A stretch of DNA of 64,000 nucleotides, from NCBI GenBank assembly GCA_015680685.1, contig MNCI01002227.1:591524-655523 (forward strand), in the 5' to 3' direction. Below are positions 57,506-64,000 of this stretch, one piece after another (the first letter of the stretch is position 1; every line of letters starts with the position of its first letter). Under the pieces are notes generated by a model that made no database searches, was not told the DNA's origin, and saw only the letters and a list, made by a program, of their open reading frames with translations. The position numbers and the translations under genes are program-made. The stretch comes from Gnetum montanum (lineage: Eukaryota > Streptophyta > Gnetopsida > Gnetales > Gnetaceae).

Positions 57506-58672
57506 ATGCCTCCAAAGAAGAAGACAATTCAAGCTTTGTTAAGAGACATGGATGACATGAGAAATGCTCTCAAGCTTAGTGTTGAAAAAGTTAAAAAGCT
57601 TGGAGAGAATAAAGGACCAATTTCTTCACCAAAAGCATCCAAGTAAGGGTACAAGTCATGCAATTCTTCACCAAGGCATTCTTCAAGACATTCCTCAATG
57701 TTATCCCTTGAAGATGATATTCCTTTTGAAGATGAATAGTTTGAATAAGGAGAAGCTCAAGATGATGCTTTTCTTCATGCTTCTAGTGCTGAAAATAAGT
57801 CACAAGGCTTCAATTTTCCTAGGAAAGAGAAAAGAAACTTCCTTCTAAGCCTTAAAGGAAGCAAGGTGAAGGAGATAAAGTCACTCTTGCAAAACTTTTA
57901 GACATGCTTTAAAGATTCCTCATGTTGAATTCAAATCCTTCTTCAATGGCATGGAAGGAACTGAAGCTTTTCTCTCTTGGTTGAAAATTATTAACAAGTA
58001 CTTTGAAGTTGAAGATGTGGAAAATCATCAAAAGGTATCTTTAGCTAACACCAAATTGGAAGGCATAACACTTGTATGGTGGGAGAAAGAAAGTCATTCT
58101 TACAAGGTGAATAATGGTACTCCCCAAGGATTGGTCTTTAATGCAATTCATGCTTAAGCAAAAATTTGAGAAGACTCATCATAGATAAGAGGCCATCCAA
58201 AAATTCAAGTACCTAAGGCAAGGTGATAAGAGTGTGAAGGATTACTACATGGAATTTTGTAAATCTTTCTAGCTTGCAAAAGTTCATTGGGATGACTATG
58301 AACAAGCATCTAACTTTCAAGAAGGACTAAAAAGGTAGTATCAATAAGAGCTAAACTTCTATGGACCCCAAACATTGGATGAGGCTTTTGAATTGGCTCT
58401 TAAGGTTGAGAAGAAACTCCAAAGATATAATAGAGGTCCCAAACTTTCTAAAGGAAAGGACTCCAAAGCTTATAAAGGTGAGAAAGGAGCTAAGGAGAAG
58501 GGAAATGCTAAAGAAGACACAAAGGAGAAGCAAGAGAAGTTCAAGGAGGGCCAAGATTCTAAGAAAGACTACTCCAAGAATGGAAAGGGTCAAGGAGATG
58601 ACTATGTATCCAGACTTCAGTGCTTCAATTGGGATAAAAAGGGACACAAACAATGGAAGTGCAAAGTGCCAT
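57506..58672 (+). pseudogene. Chromovirus-like gag, degenerate
   Basis: ATG at 57506 gives MPPKKKTIQALLRDMDDM. The core domain near 57951 reads EAFLSWLKIINKYFEVED, LEGITLVWWEKE, and FKYLRQGDKSVKDYYMEF. A Lys/Glu-rich linker (58430-58590) leads to a knuckle at about 58620, CFNWDKKGHKQWKC, whose second Cys is Trp. Frame changes lie near 57650, 57900 and 58160. Confidence 0.83.
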
Positions 58673-58749
58673 AGATCTCCAAAGGCAAGGAACTTCAGAC
58701 CTTGAAAAAGCAAGAATCCTCCAATGAAGGTAATCCTCATGCACCAATG

Positions 58750-59211
58750 ATTGAACATATCATTGAAATTAATTCTTGCACTTTTATGGGAAATGTTAAT
58801 GCTAATAAAGATCCTAGAAGAAAGATGCTCTTTAGGATTAGCACTAGGTGTCTAGATAGTGGTGAATGTATATACATTTTAAATGATGGTGGAGCTCAAG
58901 AAAATTTGTTGTCTTCAAAGGCTATTTCTTAGCTAGGTTTGAAGACATTTCCACATCCTAGGCCCTATAGGGGTCATTGGCTATCTAAGGATCATTTCCA
59001 AGAAGTTAAGGAGAAATGTAATTTGTCCTTTAGAATTGATTCTTTTAAAGACAAGGTACATTGTGACATCCTCCCTATTGATTGTGTTGATGTTAGTTTG
59101 GGAAGACCTTGGAAATTTTACAACAAGGCTTCTTTTAATGGTGTAAGAAATTTTTGGTCTATTCCAAGAGAAGATGGAATACATGAACTTATTCCTATGA
59201 CTTGGAAATAG
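58750..59211 (+). pseudogene. Chromovirus-like aspartic protease, degenerate
   Basis: LFRISTRCLDSGECIYILNDG begins it; the active site reads NDGGAQENLLS (D-G-G for D-[SG]-G). HPRPYRGHWLSKDHF, FKDKVHCDILPIDCVDV and LGRPWKFYN follow, typical of plant chromovirus proteases. One TAG at 58930 and another at 59209. RT would come next but the element is interrupted. Confidence 0.8.
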
Positions 59212-59297
59212 TATAAGGAAAATGTCCCTATTAATTCTTCATTAATCTTACTTAGTAAGCAAGAGTACCTACAAACACATGAAGAGGCTATGCATGG

Positions 59298-60165
59298 TGA
59301 TGAGTGGTGAGGTACCCCTACACTCAACCATACAAATACGAGCATTTCACGCACAATCTAGTCAAACTCCGCAGACAGACTAGTTGTGGTATCCATAAAA
59401 TTACTCGTAGATCACAGTTCATTATCTTCCCACCTGGACTAGTATTAGCTTTGTCACGTATGGTTTAGTCTAGAGTGAGGTGAATGATGTGTCCCTACAA
59501 TAACGTTATTCCTGTGTATGATGGTAAATAATGTCAACTAAGCTATGAGAGAGGATGAGAGAGAATCTAAACTAGCCTAAGTGCAATGAGCATCCATTCC
59601 TTAATCATCCATACACATCTTGGACCTTGTGCATGACTACCACTAGGATTACCAAGCGCATGGACTAGGTACGTAACTAGGTTACCAAGTAGTCACACTT
59701 AAATGCTCGTGATTAAGTCGTACTCATTCCATGTTACTAGGAGATAAGGGTATAGAGATATTAACTAAGAAAACAATAAATAACAATAACAATTAAATAA
59801 TTAAGCTAAGTGGATGCTGCAATGATGAAGTAATCTCGATCTTTATTTCTAGCCATGTATGTGTCCAAGTACGTCACACTTGAATAATGATGCCATACAA
59901 TTACAATCATCACACTGCGGGCATGCACTGGGAGAAAGGGTTGAGAGGAAAAATTGACAAAAAGTCCCTACCTTAGTACTAAAAACTTCTAAAATTAAAA
60001 CTTAAAAACTAACCTTCCAAATCTGCTTGCCTCTTATTTATAGATGAGGAGACAGGCTGTGATATCACATACGCGATATCGCATCTAGGCTGTGATATTG
60101 CGTACATGATATCGCATCGATTGTGATATCACATACATGATATCGCATACATGATACCACGTACG
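59298..60165 (-). repeat. R5: reverse LTR, interrupted by R4
   Basis: The left end TGATGAGTGGTGAGGTACCCC and the body match the solo LTR at 22407-23235. The minus-strand TATA is at about 60035-60042 and a U3 array of GATATCGC/GATATCAC palindromes fills 60057-60165. The expected terminal ATCA is not reached: R4 begins at 60166 within the array. The flank left of 59298 is GCATGG; the other side lies beyond the window. Confidence 0.75.
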
Positions 60166-61745
60166 TGTACTGACCCTGCCTTCACTTGAGGGCAAGCTGG
60201 AAAAGTAAACGAAGGCAAAGTGCCTTGGATGGTTTGCACGCAAATCAACCAAGGACTTCCCTGAGTCTAAGCTACGACTAGCGCTGGGGTTATCATAAAA
60301 AGGATGTAAATGGAATGCAAACAGCGATATGAAATGTAAAAAAAAAGCGTTATTGAATTATGAATAAAGCATGAACAAAGTTATATAAAAAAAAGCATAA
60401 ATAGAACTAAACAATGCAAATGGGAGGCAATAATGAAACTGTATTGTATTATTCAAACAAGAATATGCACTGGTCAAAGCAGGGTTGCACACGTGTGGAT
60501 GGCAAGTCAAACGCCTAGCCCCAGAATGATATGATGCGATGATGCAACGATGAACGTGAGAAAAAATTGGAAGCCAACAATCAGATGTGCAGAGTGCCCA
60601 AGGATTGCAAGTTCTATCCTTTTTCAGAATTGTCAATCTCTCCAATTTTTGCCTCCCTCCATCTTCTTCCTTTTGCCTCCCCCAATTTGTGTGAATTGAT
60701 AGGGTATTTATAGGGTTGGGCTAGGGTTTGGCTAGGGTTTTCAAGAATGGAATCAACGGTTGGGAGATGAGAGGAAAACAGATCTAGTGACATGTGTCCC
60801 ATGGATAGTTGGCACAAGTTGGATGTGTGCTAGATATTTTCCTTCTTTGACCAAGTTCAATGTATTTTATGATTTTTGGGTCATTCAAGCCCACGAAAAT
60901 ACAAACAAATTAGAAAGACAAGCCCTCAAGCGATAAAAATTTAGAAAGAAAATTTAGAAGGATTATTTCTGGCTCCGGCTCACTTGAAAAATTATATTTT
61001 TTTCTTTTTTGAATATCTGATCTTATTTTGAATGTGCTTCCATGTCCCCTTGCAATCGTACAGATTTCTTGAAAAAGAAAATCAAGAAGGATTAACACGC
61101 CTCACTTGTCTAGCATCCAGCGTGACTTGCAGTGTGACCTCCAAAACTTGCAATTTTTGGCTGAAATCTGGAATTTCTGAAGGCTGGGACCCATAGTTAT
61201 CAATAGTGGACCTTAAGGATCACTTACACCCTTAAAATCAAGTCATTTTGGCTCAGTTTTGGGGCTCTAAAAATTGGTGACGCTGATCCTTACGCTGTGC
61301 AGCGTCTGAAAAAGTAACCCCAGCGTCACCAAGTCAAAATGGCCTATTTGAGGCCCAAATCTTGATTTTCTGGAGGCTAGGAGCTGCTAGGGACCTTGGT
61401 GAAGGTCATGGGGAGTCCTTGTGCTTGATTTCGACCTATTTTAACTCAGTTTCAGGGCTCCAAAAGTTAGTGACACTGATCCTTACGCTGTGCAATGTCT
61501 GAAAAAGTAACCAAAGTGTACTTAGCCAAAACCAAATATTTTGAACCTGAAACTTTTGATTCTGGATGCTGGAAGTTGGTGCAGTCGCTTGTGGGCCCTG
61601 AGGGAACCTTGCCTATTGAATCATGGGCCATCAGGGGCTGTTTCGGAGGCCTCCAAGTTTGGTCACGTTGTACTCATGTTGGGCAGCAGCATGACTTAGC
61701 TTGATTCTTGTCTAAAAGTGCTAGGCCAAATTTAGTGGTGTTTCA
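60166..61745 (-). repeat. 3' LTR of R4
   Basis: Right end GTGGTGTTTCA is certain from the adjoining PPT. Minus-strand TATA box at 60705-60712. The TATTTATAGGG-TAGGGTT context is the same as in R3. About 1.58 kb long if it starts at 60166. Confidence 0.75.
61158..61580. repeat. ~192-bp tandem repeat inside the R4 LTR
   Basis: Units begin near 61158, 61351 and 61543 (CTGAAATCTGGAATTTCTG-like starts). Each of the first two ends in TGATCCTTACGCTGTGCA-x-x-GTCTGAAAAAGTAACC. In the first unit GGTGACGCTG (61276-61285) and CAGCGTCACC (61321-61330) are perfect inverted copies. Confidence 0.75.
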
Positions 61746-61815
61746 TTGGCCCCTCTTTGTTGACATATGGAGGAATCTACCCAAGAGGCGTCGACAAAGA
61801 AGTGCAAAACACCAT
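61735..61815 (-). promoter_or_regulatory. R4 polypurine tract inside an inverted repeat across the LTR border
   Basis: The sense PPT reads AACAAAGAGGGGCCAA before TGAAACACC. Arms 61735-61764 and 61790-61815 share CTTTGTTGAC/GTCGACAAAG and TGGTGTTT/AAACACCA, as in R3 46424-46506. Confidence 0.62.
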
Positions 61816-62870
61816 GAGCAACAAAGCATCAAACATTAACCGTCAACCCTTGGCTGGATGTCATCGCACCATTTTCAAAAGTACATGGGATTGAGGGAAT
61901 GTGGTTCAAGATGCAAGGGAATCAATTGTAACCAAGGAAGCTAGTAGGTTAAGGGCCATGATTGCTACTGGGATTTTGGGAGAGAAGTGCTCTCATGTGA
62001 ATGAGCTATATTTTGGTCCTTGTCCATAGCCAGTGTTCAGTAGACTCGGAGCCAAGACATAGGAAGTGCATTCTTTGGAGAAACGAGACTCTTATAAAGT
62101 GTTTATGAGGCCCGTTGTAAATAGCCAAAGCCACTCAATGATGTGCAACATGGTCTCCTTGAAACACAAGTGTAACTATTTTTCAAGACAATTTCCTCCT
62201 TGCCTGGGGCTTGTATGAGAATGGCCAATAGTCTTTTGTTTATGATGTTGATGGGGTTTTGAAGACCTTTTCCATGCCTTTTGCTCTTTGACCTTTTTTT
62301 TTGTTTTTTTTCTTTTATTTTCTCGATCTTTTTGAAAGATCTTGATTTTTGTGTCGTGCTCATGTTTGAGCACTTGCATTTTGCATCATGTACTGTGTAT
62401 CATGTTTTGTGTCACAACTGCTTAGAGAGTTACAGTGTATCAAGAGTTTTGAGGTGAGCAGAATGTATCAGGGGGTGTAATTGAATAGGCTAAGGGAAGC
62501 ATGATGGGAAAATAGGGGATGCATCAGGAGTTGGGAATGTACTTATGAATGGATTGATTAACCCAGTCACGTGCGTCAGGAAAAATGTGATACCTTGTCG
62601 TCACGATGAAGTGCATCTATGTACGAACGCCTCAGGAGTGTCATCCTGCAAACACAACTCCAAGAAGACAAGAAAACCACAAATGAAATAGTCAGTCAAA
62701 CACTTTAAACAAGGAGATGGAGTCACCACGTGTAGCTTTCAAAGCAAACAAAATTATGAATAGCATCAGTTTCATTAGGCCCCATGGGATGAATCATGCA
62801 GCAAGCCTTTGTGGAACATGAACAGCCAACTGCAACAACAGATCTTTTCAAGTTTTTCCTGGCCATCGAT
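61816..62870 (-). other. R4 non-coding 3' region
   Basis: No ORF with support. T-rich run at 62290-62325. Similar in layout to R3 46507-47640. Confidence 0.5.
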
Positions 62871-62874
62871 GATG

Positions 62875-63235
62875 TCGCCAGTTTATAGTCTTAGCAAATT
62901 GTCGTGGGTTAATTTCACATCATAACTCCTTGGATGGCGCTAGTTTAGTGTCGTAGCGGACGGTGCATTGCTAGTTTATAGTCATAGTGGACTATGAAGA
63001 GGCAAACTAGTTTATAGTCTTAGTGGACTTTGGATGCTAGTTTCATGTCATGGCGGACAGATGTAGCAGTTTAGTGTCATACCAGCCAGAACTCTGTGGT
63101 ATCAGTTTTAAGTCATGATCCAGGACTGCTCTGTGGTATCAGTTTTAAGTCATGATCCAGGCCTGCTCTGTGGTATCATTTTTAAGTCATGATCCAGGAC
63201 TATTCTGTGCTAGTTTATAGTCATAGTGGACTGAT
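62875..63235 (-). repeat. R4 cluster of the AGTTTA-AGTC-TAGC-GAC core repeat
   Basis: Eleven copies with the core at 62882, 62913, 62944, 62975, 63011, 63041, 63070, 63107, 63144, 63181 and 63214. Spacing is 29-37 bp; the three copies from 63107 on form a clean 37-bp tandem repeat containing TAAGTCATGATCCAGG. The sense strand often reads S-[AT]-[MT]-T-[LI]-N-stop. Confidence 0.8.
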
Positions 63236-63828
63236 GCTTACCTTGCTTGTGTAAAGTGTGATGCTGCATGCATGGTCATGCCACGTCCTTGCAAGATCCT
63301 GCAAAAATCAACTAGGAAGAAAACAACATCAAGCAACACCTACCGTACATAGAGTTAGAATGTATGAATGAAAGAAAAGTAATGCAAAAAATGATAGTTT
63401 TAGGCTTTTCTAGGCCGTAAGTTAGTTTAAGGCCTTTTCAGGCCATGTATTTTTGTAGTTTTATGTTTTTTTATTTTTTTTCTTTGTTTTCTAGAGTATA
63501 TGTGTGCAACTAAATGTAACATAAATTTCTAAAGTGTAAAGCAAGATGTAAGGTAAATACTTGGAAAAGAAAGCAACGACCATGCAAGAATCTAAATCGT
63601 AAGTTGTAACTTGTAAGCAAAAATTCAATGTAAAATGACAGGAGTTTGTAAATCTATAATTTGTTGGCTCTAGTTTAAAGCCATTTCGGGCTTGGTACAT
63701 CAGTTTAAAGTCTTGATGGACTGTTGCATCTATTGTTAAAGAAAGGATTACCAGTTTTAAGCCATGGTGGGCCAAAGGTAGTAATGTTTTCAAGAAGTTT
63801 TAAATGGAACCAGCCATTTCTGACCGTG
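63236..63828 (-). other. R4 region between the two repeat clusters
   Basis: Includes the AGGCC block at 63395-63445 also found in R3, a T-rich run at 63465-63485 and three further weak cores (63668, 63702, 63752). No coding motif. Confidence 0.5.
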
Positions 63829-64000
63829 GCTAGTTTAATGTCATTGCGGACATTTCGTAGTTTAACGTCATTTCAGACAGTTCGTAGTTTAACGTCATTT
63901 CGAACAGTTCGTAGTTTAACGTCATTTCGGATAATTCGTAGTTTAATGTCATTTTGGACAGTTCGTAGTTTAACGTCATTTCAGACAGTTCGTAGTTTAA
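63829..64000 (-). repeat. 27-bp tandem repeat at the window end
   Basis: Six full units start at 63829, 63856, 63883, 63910, 63937 and 63964, plus 10 bases of a seventh, with exact 27-bp spacing. The unit is CGTAGTTTAACGTCATTTC plus GGACAGTT. On the minus strand a single frame stays open over the array and reads L-N-Y-E-L-S-E-M-T repeatedly. It probably continues beyond 64000. Confidence 0.92.

Larger units (their letters stand above)
56381..59297 (+). mobile_element. 5' part of a chromovirus-like Ty3/gypsy element
   Basis: LTR end, initiator-Met tRNA primer site, gag with zinc knuckle and aspartic protease in order. It is cut at 59298 by a reverse LTR before any RT. The LTR start at 56381 is tentative. 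Lineage inferred from the primer site and the gag/protease type; the RT and chromodomain that would prove it are not in the window. Confidence 0.75.
60166..64000 (-). mobile_element. R4: relative of R3, 3' LTR and 3' region only in window
   Basis: The LTR and adjoining non-coding region align with R3 in the same order (AGTGCCTTGGATGG, TATA, LTR end TTTCA, PPT hairpin, AGGCC block, core repeats). Gag and the 5' LTR would lie beyond 64000. The left LTR edge, TGTACTGACC at 60166, is inferred from length and similarity. Confidence 0.75.

Noticed and set aside
58351-58758. 135-residue minus-strand frame
   Set aside because: Antisense shadow of the Lys/Glu-rich linker of the chromovirus gag.
60168-60300. 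End of the R5 LTR at GGGGTTATCA (60294)
   Set aside because: The stretch 60187-60290 aligns with the R3 LTR start region (GTGCCTTGAATGG block), so it belongs to R4, and no duplication matches 59293-59297.
63829-64000. CRISPR-like array
   Set aside because: The 27-bp units are contiguous and have no unique spacers; plant retroelement context. It is a tandem repeat.
1-64000. Host genes, tRNA or rRNA genes
   Set aside because: No intact non-TE coding region, splice-structured gene, cloverleaf or rRNA-like block was seen. Short open frames are explained by element remnants or antisense shadows.

Overview
The window is nuclear DNA from a land plant, most likely a seed plant with a large, repeat-rich, heavily methylated genome. 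Nearly all of it is transposable-element sequence. I found no host gene, tRNA, rRNA or CRISPR array. The clade rests on Athila/Tat-like Ty3/gypsy elements primed by tRNA-Asp, a Tat-like gag-protease element, a chromovirus-like gag with an initiator-Met tRNA primer site, and a plant L1-type LINE. The species cannot be named from this sequence. Coding regions are full of stops, and many look like C-to-T or G-to-A changes (CAG, CGA or TGG turned into TAG, TGA or TAA), as expected from deamination of methylated cytosine.

Layout. (1) 500-24807: an old Athila-like element, H, with 5' LTR 500-1409 and gag pieces at 11146-12130, 21977-22401 and 23241-23917. Three later insertions with perfect 5-bp target duplications split it: E1 (1444-11027, TATGC), E2 (12131-21971, AATAA) and a reverse solo LTR (22407-23235, CCAAT). 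H then meets an LTR plus 3' coding fragment of its own subfamily in inverted orientation (23918-26495). (2) 26496-27616: unassigned. (3) 27617-40821: R2, a minus-strand relative of H with both LTRs, gag-pol and an extra ORF region after integrase, preceded by a U3-like promoter module. (4) 40822-44742 and 53907-55600: one LINE, split by R3 (44743-53901, duplication GTATG). R3 is a minus-strand element with gag and protease but no visible reverse transcriptase or integrase. (5) 55601-56380: AT-rich repeats. (6) 56381-59297: 5' part of a chromovirus-like element. (7) 59298-60165: a reverse LTR interrupted by R4 (60166 to the window end), a relative of R3 whose 3' LTR and repeat-rich 3' region are present.

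How the parts worked. E1, E2, H and R2 carry Gag, aspartic protease, reverse transcriptase/RNase H and integrase in the usual Ty3/gypsy order; gag and pol share one reading frame in E2. Their LTRs place short palindrome arrays upstream of a TATA box. R3 would have needed polymerase and integrase supplied in trans. None of the copies looks able to make intact proteins now.

Most interesting points: the second U3-like promoter module inside R2 in front of an unrecognised coiled-coil ORF; the complete gag-protease-only element R3; a dispersed 20-bp core repeat in R3 and R4 that reads S-A-x-T-L-N-W and also lies inside R3 gag; a long inverted repeat spanning the PPT/LTR junction of R3 and R4; and a lysine at the integrase catalytic glutamate position in both E1 and E2.
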